A stretch of 64,000 nucleotides of DNA, from contig NC_087066.1 in NCBI RefSeq assembly GCF_963678635.1, forward strand, positions 9,700,723-9,764,722, read 5' to 3'. The notes under the pieces were generated by a model that did not search any database, was not told the origin of the DNA, and saw nothing but the letters and a program-made list of their open reading frames with translations. Source of the stretch: Symsagittifera roscoffensis (taxonomy: Eukaryota; Xenacoelomorpha; Acoela; Convolutidae). Every line of letters starts with the position of its first letter. Positions within the stretch are counted from its first letter, which is position 1. Shown one piece after another: positions 24,868 to 34,557 of this stretch. The position numbers and the translations under genes were made by a program.

Positions 24868-25806
24868 CCGACTGCCTTTTGAGGTTTTCGTACTGTTAAG
24901 GAGAGTGTTTGCTTTTGAAAAAAATGGTGAATATTTAAAAAAAAAACTAAAAAGTTTCAAAAAAGTTATATGGAAACACAAACTGATGAATTTTTAACGA
25001 AGAATTAAATAGATCAGGTAACGTGCCTCAATTCAATTTGTAACGGTTTCTCTGTCAGACTTAATCTCCGCTTATGCCGTAAGATCACGATATATCCTAA
25101 TCTTTCTGATCTCGTTCAAATGGATTTTGAGGATGATATTCGTGGTCGTTTGGAGACAACTCAAACGTCAACTTCATTGATTATAAAAATAGCAGACAAA
25201 AAGGTACAGACAAAAAAAAAGTTTAGGAAGTTGAATAAAATCACATGTGACCAACAGATTCGCACATAATTTTTGGAAAAAAAAAACAAAATGAGATCGA
25301 AGAAAGGCTGAGAGCGCAAGAGCGAATTTCACTCAAGTACAGTATCTTTATTGCAAACTATTCTTCCGGTGTTAGTAGATTAATTGACGTAACAATCGAG
25401 GCTGATAAAAATATTGAACTGAAAATAAAATAGGAAAAAAACTTGCCATTTTCTGCCAAGGAGTTCACGAGTTTTTTTGCGCACTTTGATGATAGGTTCG
25501 ACATGGAACAGTAGGAGCATTTAACAAAAAAACAAACCATCAGACAAAAAAGGATTCACTTAAACGAGCCCCTGCCGGAAGCAGAAGCAGAAATATGCGG
25601 CTAAGCAAATGCGTCTTCAGACCATCTTGAACATGTCTTTTGCGATCAGAACGGAATATGAGGGCATATATGTCAAAATGTACAGTATCAATGATCTGAA
25701 AAAGCTTGAGAATATTTCAAAACAATGATAATATTTTAATATTTCCAGAGAGGATGCAACTGCTCGAAAAGCGTCTCCCACATTAAAGAGACATTCCCCA
25801 AATTAA
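24868..25806 (+). CDS. 3' exons of an unrecognised multi-exon gene
   Basis: Several plus-strand segments look like exons. 25059-25203 follows TCTCTGTCAG and ends before GTACAG; it reads as about 48 residues with an IYPNLSDLVQMDFEDDIRGR stretch. A segment near 25287-25388 ends at a GTAACA donor, and 25461 onward (after TTCTGCCAAG) continues in phase and reads EFTSFFAHFDDRFDMEQ. 25564-25679 (Lys/Gln-rich, then SFAIRTEYEGIYVK) joins in phase across a 69-bp intron (25680-25748, acceptor ATTTCCAG) to a last exon with TAA at 25804-25806. A frame at 24868-24996 (Lys-rich, amphipathic) may be a further exon. A TAG at 25512-25514 must be spliced out or it ends an isoform. Function unknown; exon joins are inferred. 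Confidence 0.4.
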
Positions 25807-26035
25807 GCGCTGAAAGCGTCAGCTTCTACAATCGAATGAGGAATTTAATTTTTTAGTATTTATTTTAAGTAAATTTTGAGTTAAAATTGACGATCAAGCA
25901 GGAAAATTAATTTTTCAAAATTGTTTCTGCTTGCTTGCTTATTAGAAGATTATTAGAAATTGTTATTTTTTCGCACTGATTCTACAAACGCGGTTTTTTA
26001 CTGGCTTCTCAAACTTAAGGCAAAAATTTTTGTTT

Positions 26036-26040
26036 CTTTC
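26036..26040. repeat. target-site duplication CTTTC, left
   Basis: CTTTC directly before the left LTR equals CTTTC at 33256-33260 directly after the right LTR, the 5-bp duplication expected of a Ty3/gypsy integrase. Confidence 0.9.
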
Positions 26041-26320
26041 TGTGGTGCGTCGTTGTTTAGTCTTAAACATGACGTCATCAGTGTGCTAGCTATTCGTGCT
26101 AAACTCCATTATCGGTCAAGGTCGTTACCGACCTGCCAATCCACTTGAACCTTAACAGCATGCGCTCTATTCATTCTCTGTTCAACTTATGAAAGATTTA
26201 AGTTGTATTTACTTCTATTGTCATGACATTATTTAAATACTAATCTATCTATATTATCTATATGATAACATAACAAGGAGAATTGATTCTTGTTTTAAAA
26301 CTGTCTTTTGACGTTTCACA
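26041..26320 (+). repeat. 5' LTR of the 7.2-kb Ty3/gypsy element
   Basis: 280 bp, TGTGGTGCG to ACGTTTCACA. The copy at 32976-33255 matches it except for one T/C difference near the 3' end (CTTTTGACG versus CTTTCGACG). Confidence 0.95.
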
Positions 26321-26338
26321 TGGCGCAGCCAGCAGTTT
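26320..26338 (+). promoter_or_regulatory. primer-binding site fused to the gag start codon
   Basis: The LTR ends in CA at 26320 and the next bases are TGGCGCAGCCAGCAG, the classic position and TGG start of a tRNA primer-binding site. The terminal A of the LTR with the TG of the site forms the ATG of gag-pol (26320-26322). A relic element at 58653 on the minus strand repeats this arrangement with TGGCGCAGCAG. The tRNA was not identified. Confidence 0.6.
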
Positions 26339-29300
26339 CGACCTCCGAGGATCGAACTGACCTGTTGGGCGTATCCGTATTTTGGCATAAACCAACTGCG
26401 GACCCACCACATAGCTGGGACTCGTGGATAGGTCAATTCAATTTGGCAATTACTCTAAGAGAGAGATGCGATCCACGAGAGTTATTAAAACCTCCGGGTG
26501 TCGTACACGACGATCCTGCTCCAAAACCAGAAGTTGTAGGGGCGGATGAAGATGCTGCAGCAATCGCAAGTCGTATTGCACGTAATGACGCAGCAGTCCG
26601 GAAAGTCACAGAAATGAATGAAGAGCGCCGGGCCAAAGGTCCCCGAGTTGCACCAGGAGTGTATTATTTCGAGGTTGAACAACGTGTTAAATCTCGCTTA
26701 TTTTTCTCGCTCGGCTCAGAAGGGAGGAAAAGATTCCTCCAAAGTTATCCTCATGCAGATCTGAGTGAATTAACGTTTCGGGAATTCCATGAATTCTGTG
26801 TTCTCCTATTCAAAAAGGAGAAACATTTCATCATTGAACGTATGCAAATCTACAACGCGGTACATTCAGACCGAGAAAGTTTGGAAGCATTCTATTTACG
26901 ATTGACGGGACAAGCCGCCCTGTGTGGATGGACTATTGATCAAGAAAAAGAAGTCGTCAGAGATATCTTCATTGCCAAAATGAGATATAAGGATATTCAG
27001 AGAGAATTATGTATTCATCCAGGTGCCACTCCGGAGGATTCTCTGAAATCAGCTTTACTGCAAGAAAAGGGAGCACAGACGGCCACCGACTTGCAAAGGC
27101 AACTCGGGAGTTCGTCGTCGTCGGGCAATTATTCCCAGGCAGGTGCTAGTATGGGTCAGAATTCCCGGATAAAACAGGAACCCACCTTCTCTTTCCAGGG
27201 TAAGAAACTTTCAGACAGGATTAATCGGGCCCAGAATGGTAAGAAGAAGGAGATCAACGAGAAATCGAAGTCATGTTATTTCTGTGGTAACAGATTCTCA
27301 CCAAACCACAAGCAGAGTTGTCCAGCCAGAAATGTTACTTGCAGGAATTGTAACAAAAAGGGTCACTTTGCCAAATGCTGTAATTCTAAGAATGTAGCGA
27401 ACGTGGAAGCCGAGTCAGATGAGACAGTGGAAGAAACATGTAATTTCATCACGTCCGATAGTGAGTCGGAATTCACTGTTTTATCTGTAGCAGCTGTGAA
27501 ACCAAGTCTCCCAATTAAATCAGTGAAAAAGTTGGAGGTGGTCAATGCAGCCACGGGCAAGTTACGTTCCATCCAGATTACACTACGTTGTGGTAAGACG
27601 TTTTTCAAGGCAACAGTGGATACTGGGAGTCCAGCCTCCTTCGTGAATAAGAAGACAGCAGACTATATTATAAAAATGGTTCCTTCAGCCAAGTTCTTCA
27701 CAGTTCAAGAAAGTCCAATTGATACAGTTTACGTTGACTATAATCGGAAGAAAATTGAATTGATGGGTACGTTGATTATGGATGTATCATCTTTGGGATG
27801 GCATATCAAGTCTGCAAAATTCCTTATATCAGAAAATCGAACACGTTGTTTACTGGGTTTGGATTTGCAACCCCAATTGGGAGTAAGAACAACGCAAGTC
27901 AGACCAGATCGTCCTTTGGTGGGAGAAGTCTCCCAATCAAACCCGAATTTAACATCGGATTCATGGAAATCTCACTTTCACCAGAAGTTCCATCGGGTGT
28001 TCAATAGAATTGGCAAAGCCAAAAACCACAAAGTATTCTCTACGTTCAAGTCTCCACTCGTCCCCATTCAAGAAAAGGGAAGGAGAGTGCCGGTGCATAT
28101 TCAAGATAAAGTTGGTCAGGAAATTCAAAAACTCATTCATGAAGGGCACGTGGTTAAATTGAATAAATGTACCAGTGAGTATTTCATCTCTCCGATCGTA
28201 ATTACGGCGAAGAAAGATGGTTCTGTGAAATTAGCTATGGATGCTAAACCTATGAATGAACAAATTCATAAGAATCATTACCAAATGCCAAATTTGTTAG
28301 AACTATTGGACTCAGCCGCCCAGATAATCACGTCGGATATTTCAGGAGATGTTTGGTTTACGTCCTTAGATTTAAAATATGCCTTCAGCCAGATTCCGCT
28401 CAGTGAGGAAATTAGCCGACATTGCAATTTTAATATCGTCTGCGGAGAACAAACTGGTACGTATCGGTTCAAGACGGGGTTTTATGGTCTTACGGACATG
28501 CCAAAGGAATTCCAAAAAGCGATGGACAATACTCTCCAGGGTCTGTCAGGAGTATTTTGTTTCCTTGATGACATTCTGATTGTTTCGAAGGGCTCAGTCG
28601 AGGATCATAATATTCTTGTAGACAAGGTGATAAGTCGTCTGGATAAAGAAGGTTTTGCTCTGAAATTTTCGAAATGCGAGTTTTCCTTAAATCAATTATC
28701 TTGGTTAGGATACGATATTGATTCAGAAGGATACAGACCGAAACGTTCTAAGATAGAGGCAGTACTTGCTCTGGAACCACCAAGGACACTCAAACAACTC
28801 CGTTCATTCATGGGCATCCTCAACCATCTACAACGGTTTTTGCCGAATCTTCAGGTCCATTCCGACCAATTACGCCCGTCACTGACGGCAGGTAATAAAA
28901 GCAAATTTGAGTGGGGGGAATGTCAGCAAATGGCGTTTCGCAACATCTTGCAGTTGAACGCGAACATAACAAAAATGTATCACTATGACCAAAGTCGGAA
29001 CTCGCGGGTGAAATGTGACGCTAGTCATAGTGGTCTGGGTGCAGCATTAGAACAGGAGATAGAAGAGGATGTTTGGGTGCCAATTGCTTTTGCATCACGT
29101 TTTCTAAACGATCAGGAGAAGAAATACAGTACCAATGAATTAGAACTCCTAGCAATTGTATGGTCGTGTGAGCATTTCCGAACGTACTTGTTAGGGAATC
29201 ATTTCGTGATTCTAACTGATCACAAAGCAATCATATCTGCATTAAAGACGAACCGCGGAAACAAAACTTATCAGTCACGTTTAACTAGATGGGCTGATAG

Positions 29301-32300
29301 GTTATTACCTTTCGATTTCGATATTTTCCATATCTCCGGCTGTAAGCTAGGAATCGTGGATTACTTATCTCGTTTCCCAACATTTGAAGCTCCACGACCG
29401 AGTAGTTTTGACGAACAATATGTCGTCAAATGCATTAGTCGATTCTTTGATGCATGTGAATTCTTGGACGGTTGGGCCAAGCATCATACTTCAACTGAGG
29501 AGTTATCCAATACCGCGGAAATAAGTCAGGATTATGTCGTACCTGATCAAATTAACCTAGTTGAGTTATTGGGAAATTGTCAATCTCGGATCAATTGTCC
29601 CGATATCAATAGTTCACTTGTTGCATCGAACAAGTTTGGAAATTTTCCGGTAGAGGGCGTCTTATTTCAAGACATTCAACCTACATCGGAAAGTTTATAT
29701 CCGCTAGAGGGCGACAAAATGTTAGCCATTAGTCAAAATAACTCCTCTAATCTATCGATTTCTTCTTCGCTAGAGGGCGTCCAACGTGTTGGCTCGTATT
29801 CTAGCCAATCAGCGTCGAGTATTAACATGCCGAATTTTGCCACTTTCTCAGCATGGATCACAATTTATCTGCCATTTCTAATTTCATTGTGGATTATTAC
29901 TTTGGCCGTGAGCGGTTGTCATCTGTTGGAATTAATAATCAATTTTTTTGCCTTGATTTCATCATATCGGATTGGTTGGAGTGCAATTAGTTTGAGTGCT
30001 TTTCACTTTCAGACTGCAATGAATCCCACCACAAGTACCAACAACACAAACGACAGTTTCGAGCAGTTGTTAAATCAGTATCTGCCGGTCACTCAACATT
30101 GGTTCTCCTCAGATAGAGCAAGGCCGCGGTTTCACGCGGGGGCTGTTCGACCCAGAAGATCTTCAACAGTTCAACGAGGAGTAGAACTGAGGAGTCAATA
30201 CGCCCGTATTCTAGCGAATTTCAGGTCCAAACGGGGCAGGATACCAAAACAACAATCTCAGTCAGTCAACAGTCTCGAGATCTTAAAGTCACCAGTGGTC
30301 GCTGCGGACCAGAAATCGTTAACCGGACTGGTGGGAATTCTGGACTCAGATGTATTGTCGGAGCTCACGGATGAAGATGCCAGTTTAAGCCTCATGAAAC
30401 GAGCAATTATCAACCGGGAATACGAAGGATTTTGCCGTATCAATTCCTACATTAAATCATTTTGGCATTGTGCAGCGGTAGTTGATGGCTGTGTTGTGGT
30501 GGATAATAGGATCGCTATTCCCATGTGTCTACGCAAACCTTTGTTATCTCGACTCCATAGATCGCATGCGGGTCAGTTAGCAATGGTTGACGCAGCACAA
30601 TACATATGGTGGCCCCGAATGCATCGGGACATTATCCAACTGTGCAAAGATTGTCCCCAGTGCACAAAGTTTGGTAAGAATTTGAAAGCGAACGTATCAT
30701 TTAATTCATCCAAGCCTTTACCTCTTTTATCGGGTCCTAATGAAGAGCTGCAACTTGATTACGCAGGCCCTCTACTTGACTCATTTGGTAATAGTATTTA
30801 TATCTTGGTCGCAATCGACCGTTATTCAAAATATCCGTCGGCTATGATTACGCGTTCCACGGGAGGACGGAAGATCATTAAGTTTCTCAAGTCATATATT
30901 CAACAGCACAGTATCCCCAGATCCATTAAAACAGACCAGTACTCCGGTTTTAAAAATAAATTAGTGCAAAATTTTTGTCCAGAGAAAAATATTGTACAAT
31001 ATTTTTGTCCGGTGGGGGACCATCGTGGCTGTGGTTTAGTCGAACGGTCGATACAAACAATTAAGCGTCGTTTGGGCGCCTCTCGGTTAAGTTCGGATTT
31101 CTCTAATGTTCAGGATACTCTTAGGAATATTATTGAAGATATCCGGGTTACAAAAAATTCAGTTACCGGGGTCTCCCCGTTTGAACTTCATTTTGGTCGT
31201 CCTCCGAATACGGAGCTATCTATAGCGGCTGATCGTTTAACTTCGGGGATTCATTTAGACAACCAACGTTTGGAACGGGACTTGCTCACACCAGAGCAGC
31301 GACGGGAGCAGTGCGATAGTCGTCCCAGAATCAAAGTTGTCAAGAAAGGGCAATCAAGCCCGACGGTGTCTCCACATTTTGGTGGAACCACAGACTCAGT
31401 AGAGGATACACCCCACTACCGTGCACTGGAGAGCTTGGCACAATCCGCAAACCAGTGGTTGTCATTGAAAAAGTCTCTGACACATCAGGAGGGAGTCAAA
31501 GCCCTGAAGACCCTGACGGAGAGAAATCAAATCCTCGCAGCCACTCTTCGTTCGAACTTGTCCGCTGGTACCCTCAGATTCCGGAACCAAATGCCAACGG
31601 AACAAATTCGCCCTTCGTTGCCAAAACGAAAACAACTAACTCCTGTGAAGAAAGGGAAGAAACGCCCAAATGTGCCATCTTCAACATCATCATCGGAAGA
31701 CAATAGGCCTCTCAAACAATCGGGTTCCAGGCAACGTATTTCAGCGAAAACAGTGTACGTGCCTGCTCATTCGAAATTCCCCTCTATGCCAGTTTCACAT
31801 ACTCCACCCCGCAGTCGAATGGTGGCGTCGAAATTAAGGGAAGATGCAACTTCGGAGGCTCCGGGTATACAGAACATCCCGTATCCACAGCATTCTACTC
31901 CGGTGGTAGACTTGACAGTTTCTTCCTCTACGTCGGGTAATCCAGGAACAGAGGCTCCTATTAGCGTCAAACCAAGGTGTATTAACGTCAAACCGAAATC
32001 TACAGTTATTGTCTCTTCCTCTAAGTCTGGCAATTCAGGAGCGGAATTTCCTATTAGCATCAAGTCAAAGGCGCCAATTCCAATAATGACCCCAGTAGGC
32101 TCAGATCTTATTCCCATCTCTTCAGACGAAGAATCGTCAATCTCGAAGTCACAAGTAGGAACTTCATCAAAATTGGTAGCATCGGGCTCTAACACCCAAG
32201 ATAGTCACGGCATACTTTCGGAACAGGATGGGAATATGTCTTCTTCGTCAAATTCGTCACGATCTTCTTCTCGACGGAAAAAGCAAACTACATTCTACGG

Positions 32301-32535
32301 TAGCCCTATTAGACACTCAGTTAATGTCATTCAGTCTCAGTCAACAACTACGCCTCCGTCAACTCCTGCCTCTCCGGATAAGAAAGTCCGTTTTGTCGTG
32401 CCCGGTTCTGATCGTCCTAATCAAGTAAGCCAGTCTCGGGCTGATATACCCGAGGATTCCCCAAAACATAGGAAATTTATTCGTTTCCCCAAAACGAGTA
32501 CTTCCGACTATCCTTCGCGTCGGTCAGATAGATAA
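26320..32535 (+). CDS. gag-pol: Gag-Pol polyprotein of Ty3/gypsy element (2,071 aa)
   Basis: The first ATG is at 26320; the frame is open slightly upstream but without an ATG. In order: a gag/capsid-like region (about 100-290); a zinc-knuckle pair from Cys319 (an atypical CX2C...H...CPA knuckle, then CRNCNKKGHFAKC); an aspartic protease with DTGS at Asp434; reverse transcriptase with FLDD at 748-751; RNase H with Asp900; an unusual linker (about 1020-1410) with three PxEG-type repeats and two hydrophobic segments near 1172-1230; an integrase with an HHCC finger (from about 1410) and Asp1480, Asp1539 and Glu1575, the last pair spaced by exactly 35 residues; then a Ser/Thr/Pro-rich tail of about 400 residues. 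Gag and Pol share one frame with no frameshift. The whole copy is uninterrupted, so an active product is plausible. Confidence 0.95.
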   Translation: MAQPAVSTSEDRTDLLGVSVFWHKPTADPPHSWDSWIGQFNLAITLRERCDPRELLKPPGVVHDDPAPKPEVVGADEDAAAIASRIARNDAAVRKVTEMNEERRAKGPRVAPGVYYFEVEQRVKSRLFFSLGSEGRKRFLQSYPHADLSELTFREFHEFCVLLFKKEKHFIIERMQIYNAVHSDRESLEAFYLRLTGQAALCGWTIDQEKEVVRDIFIAKMRYKDIQRELCIHPGATPEDSLKSALLQEKGAQTATDLQRQLGSSSSSGNYSQAGASMGQNSRIKQEPTFSFQGKKLSDRINRAQNGKKKEINEKSKSCYFCGNRFSPNHKQSCPARNVTCRNCNKKGHFAKCCNSKNVANVEAESDETVEETCNFITSDSESEFTVLSVAAVKPSLPIKSVKKLEVVNAATGKLRSIQITLRCGKTFFKATVDTGSPASFVNKKTADYIIKMVPSAKFFTVQESPIDTVYVDYNRKKIELMGTLIMDVSSLGWHIKSAKFLISENRTRCLLGLDLQPQLGVRTTQVRPDRPLVGEVSQSNPNLTSDSWKSHFHQKFHRVFNRIGKAKNHKVFSTFKSPLVPIQEKGRRVPVHIQDKVGQEIQKLIHEGHVVKLNKCTSEYFISPIVITAKKDGSVKLAMDAKPMNEQIHKNHYQMPNLLELLDSAAQIITSDISGDVWFTSLDLKYAFSQIPLSEEISRHCNFNIVCGEQTGTYRFKTGFYGLTDMPKEFQKAMDNTLQGLSGVFCFLDDILIVSKGSVEDHNILVDKVISRLDKEGFALKFSKCEFSLNQLSWLGYDIDSEGYRPKRSKIEAVLALEPPRTLKQLRSFMGILNHLQRFLPNLQVHSDQLRPSLTAGNKSKFEWGECQQMAFRNILQLNANITKMYHYDQSRNSRVKCDASHSGLGAALEQEIEEDVWVPIAFASRFLNDQEKKYSTNELELLAIVWSCEHFRTYLLGNHFVILTDHKAIISALKTNRGNKTYQSRLTRWADRLLPFDFDIFHISGCKLGIVDYLSRFPTFEAPRPSSFDEQYVVKCISRFFDACEFLDGWAKHHTSTEELSNTAEISQDYVVPDQINLVELLGNCQSRINCPDINSSLVASNKFGNFPVEGVLFQDIQPTSESLYPLEGDKMLAISQNNSSNLSISSSLEGVQRVGSYSSQSASSINMPNFATFSAWITIYLPFLISLWIITLAVSGCHLLELIINFFALISSYRIGWSAISLSAFHFQTAMNPTTSTNNTNDSFEQLLNQYLPVTQHWFSSDRARPRFHAGAVRPRRSSTVQRGVELRSQYARILANFRSKRGRIPKQQSQSVNSLEILKSPVVAADQKSLTGLVGILDSDVLSELTDEDASLSLMKRAIINREYEGFCRINSYIKSFWHCAAVVDGCVVVDNRIAIPMCLRKPLLSRLHRSHAGQLAMVDAAQYIWWPRMHRDIIQLCKDCPQCTKFGKNLKANVSFNSSKPLPLLSGPNEELQLDYAGPLLDSFGNSIYILVAIDRYSKYPSAMITRSTGGRKIIKFLKSYIQQHSIPRSIKTDQYSGFKNKLVQNFCPEKNIVQYFCPVGDHRGCGLVERSIQTIKRRLGASRLSSDFSNVQDTLRNIIEDIRVTKNSVTGVSPFELHFGRPPNTELSIAADRLTSGIHLDNQRLERDLLTPEQRREQCDSRPRIKVVKKGQSSPTVSPHFGGTTDSVEDTPHYRALESLAQSANQWLSLKKSLTHQEGVKALKTLTERNQILAATLRSNLSAGTLRFRNQMPTEQIRPSLPKRKQLTPVKKGKKRPNVPSSTSSSEDNRPLKQSGSRQRISAKTVYVPAHSKFPSMPVSHTPPRSRMVASKLREDATSEAPGIQNIPYPQHSTPVVDLTVSSSTSGNPGTEAPISVKPRCINVKPKSTVIVSSSKSGNSGAEFPISIKSKAPIPIMTPVGSDLIPISSDEESSISKSQVGTSSKLVASGSNTQDSHGILSEQDGNMSSSSNSSRSSSRRKKQTTFYGSPIRHSVNVIQSQSTTTPPSTPASPDKKVRFVVPGSDRPNQVSQSRADIPEDSPKHRKFIRFPKTSTSDYPSRRSDR

Positions 32536-32805
32536 AACTTTTGTATTTATCGAATTCGGCATTTGGTCCAGAACTTAAACAAACTATTGTACCCTGTATT
32601 TGCTAAAAACTTTAAACTTTATACCAAATTTCTATTTGTAAAACTTCATGTCGGTCAGATAAATGAAACTTTTGCATTTATCGAATTCAGCATTTGGTCC
32701 AGAAATCATACAAACTATCGTACCTTGTCTAATTAAAACTTTCGCGTTTATCAATTCAGCATTTGGTCCAGAAATTATACAAATTCTTGTATCTTGTTCT
32801 CGCCA
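32518..32805 (+). repeat. three tandem about 75-bp repeats in the 3' untranslated region
   Basis: Units near 32518, 32650 and 32731 share GTCAGATA or similar, AAAACTTT, TTTATC, AATTC, then GCATTTGGTCCAGAA and a CAAACTATTGTACC-like end. The first unit overlaps the stop codon of gag-pol. Units differ by substitutions, so the array is not brand new. A role in RNA processing or packaging is possible but not shown. Confidence 0.7.
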
Positions 32806-32960
32806 TAATCTTTAAATTCATATCAAACCTTTATCTATGATAGTCATTTTCCATAAATCTCTTTGTCTACCTGATGTTCTTCACGGTTTCATATGTAAAA
32901 GCGCATTTATTAATTTTGTACTTAAGAGTAAAGAAATTCAAACACGGTTTGAATTCTTTT

Positions 32961-32975
32961 CCCGAGAGGGGGAAA
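32961..32975 (+). promoter_or_regulatory. polypurine tract
   Basis: A purine-rich run (CCCGAGAGGGGGAAA) abuts the right LTR, the standard position for plus-strand DNA priming during reverse transcription. Confidence 0.7.
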
Positions 32976-33255
32976 TGTGGTGCGTCGTTGTTTAGTCTTA
33001 AACATGACGTCATCAGTGTGCTAGCTATTCGTGCTAAACTCCATTATCGGTCAAGGTCGTTACCGACCTGCCAATCCACTTGAACCTTAACAGCATGCGC
33101 TCTATTCATTCTCTGTTCAACTTATGAAAGATTTAAGTTGTATTTACTTCTATTGTCATGACATTATTTAAATACTAATCTATCTATATTATCTATATGA
33201 TAACATAACAAGGAGAATTGATTCTTGTTTTAAAACTGTCTTTCGACGTTTCACA
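32976..33255 (+). repeat. 3' LTR of the 7.2-kb Ty3/gypsy element
   Basis: 280 bp, nearly identical to 26041-26320, followed by the CTTTC duplication at 33256-33260. Confidence 0.95.
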
Positions 33256-33260
33256 CTTTC

Positions 33261-34140
33261 AAATTATAAGAGGTTTTTTTTGAAAAAAAAATATTAAAGA
33301 GTATTCGTGCTTCTATCAAAATTATCTGCTTGCTAGTCGCAATACATTCAGTATGTTTGGGGACATCTAACCCTTCCAGGCATAATATCCACAGTGTGAT
33401 TGACTCTTTGTTCGGAACCGGCACTTCAGGGTGTTCTCAGATGGCCAGAGCATGATGTCGTACCTGCCCAGCGGCGACGCTGGAATCGTCCGGGGATCTA
33501 CCCAGACCCCGGTATGTATCTCTTCATGATTTCTGTTACATCATTAGGAATTGAAACGCTTATTTGAAATCAATGTCAATGTATATCAAAAAACAATAAA
33601 GAAAATAAACTTATATTATAAAATGAGTAACGCTATTAGACGGTATCTCATTGAGATTTGTTCTCGTTTAGATTTTTATCATGTCATCCCCACATTCACG
33701 TTAAAATTTTTCAAAAATCGTTAAGCAAAAAAGCTCAAGGTTAGGCTAAAATCCTTACGGACGGAAAGGATCAAAACACAAGGTGCTCAGCTTTGAAGAG
33801 AAAAAAGGCTGTTTTCTTGGCTAAGAATTACAAGCCATTTTTGTGATTATTTTTCCGGGCAAGGTAATGTTGCATCAACGTGGCGCAACCAGCAGGGATC
33901 AGATGATGGGCCTTGAATCACCAACCAGTCAACTTATTCATAATAATGAGTTTGACAGAACTACTAATCATAGACCAAGACATGCCATCAGATTAAATAA
34001 TTTGCATTGCTGATTTTTTTTTTGAATTTATGAAATATTTTCATGGAAAACTTCACGGTTTCTTCTATTAAGATTTTTCACTATTAAGGATTGGTTGTAA
34101 GTGCGAGACATGTATCTAGTAAGTTCTCTGCGCCTGCAGT
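33261..34140. other. host DNA, mostly non-coding, one exon candidate inside
   Basis: Apart from the exon at 33430-33511 I see no gene. At 33890-33905 the text GTGGCGCAACCAGCAG resembles the primer-binding site of the 7.2-kb element, but no LTR is recognisable beside it. Confidence 0.4.
33430..33511 (+). CDS. candidate internal exon, unknown protein
   Basis: 82 bp, GC-rich, between an acceptor (GGCACTTCAG ending at 33429) and a strong donor (GTATGT from 33512). After one leading base it gives 27 codons reading VFSDGQSMMSYLPSGDAGIV and on to a TQTP end. The composition contrasts sharply with the AT-rich flanks. It may belong to the same gene as the split frame at 34141-34236, but the phases do not join directly, so another exon would be needed. 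Confidence 0.45.
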
Positions 34141-34236
34141 CGTCATTCCAGACGACTTCCTCTGTGTGGATTCGAGAGATGTGGGATCCGAGCTCACCCG
34201 CTCTGATGGTCTGACATGTACTTCAATGGTCAGACA
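34141..34236 (+). pseudogene. left half of a host coding frame split by nested transposons
   Basis: After an acceptor-like GCGCCTGCAG (ending 34140) a frame runs VIPDDFLCVDSRDV and on to TSMVR at the insertion point. The frame resumes on the other side of the nested elements at 53585 (QTQISHFNRDYFKQ), with the 8-bp duplication GTCAGACA (34229-34236 and 53577-53584) giving the same codons on both sides. Before the insertion this was therefore one continuous reading frame. Protein family unknown. Confidence 0.55.
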
Positions 34237-34557
34237 CAGGGGCGGATTTAGGGGGGGGCGGCGGCGGGGGGGGCGGACGCCTCCCCCTTCCCTCAGGGAT
34301 TCGACCCCCTGCCGACCCAAAGGGTCCCCCCTTTGATACTTTTTCAGAAATCCATTTTTGGCCGATCGACCCTAAAATTTTTCTAAAGGCGCCTTTGGCG
34401 CCAATATATACTAACTTTGAGGGGGAGCGCGCGCCAAAAAAAACGCTATTTTTTTGTCAACATTTTTCAAAAAGTGCCCAAAAACGGCTTTTTTGACTGT
34501 TTTTTCAAAAATTTGCCTGCGGCGCACAAAATTTTGCCAAAATAGGGGCAAAACAGT
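34237..34557 (+). mobile_element. hAT-like MITE, left part
   Basis: Begins CAGGGGCGGATTTAGG, which is inverted at the right end of the same element at 53561-53576 (CCTAGATCCGCCCCTG). With the perfect 8-bp duplication GTCAGACA outside both ends this is a typical hAT-type non-autonomous element. It holds GC-rich runs and an AAAGGCGCCTTTGGCGCC palindrome and no coding capacity. It is interrupted by the giant LTR element at 34558. Confidence 0.8.
34554..34557. repeat. target-site duplication CAGT, left
   Basis: CAGT before the left LTR equals CAGT at 53477-53480 after the right LTR, a 4-bp duplication within the MITE. Confidence 0.8.

Larger units (their letters stand above)
26041..33255 (+). 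mobile_element. intact Ty3/gypsy LTR retrotransposon, 7.2 kb
   Basis: Bounded by two 280-bp LTRs (TGTGG to TTCACA) that differ at one noticed position, with a perfect 5-bp target duplication. It contains one uninterrupted gag-pol frame, a primer-binding site at the LTR edge and a polypurine tract before the right LTR. No env gene. The paired zinc knuckles and the integrase layout fit the group of gypsy-like elements that includes Mag and SURL, judged from motif pattern only. It looks recently inserted and possibly still mobile. Confidence 0.95.

Noticed and set aside
33890-33905. Primer-binding-site-like TGGCGCAACCAGCAG
   Set aside because: No LTR, gag or second edge nearby, so not listed as an element; kept as a remark only.
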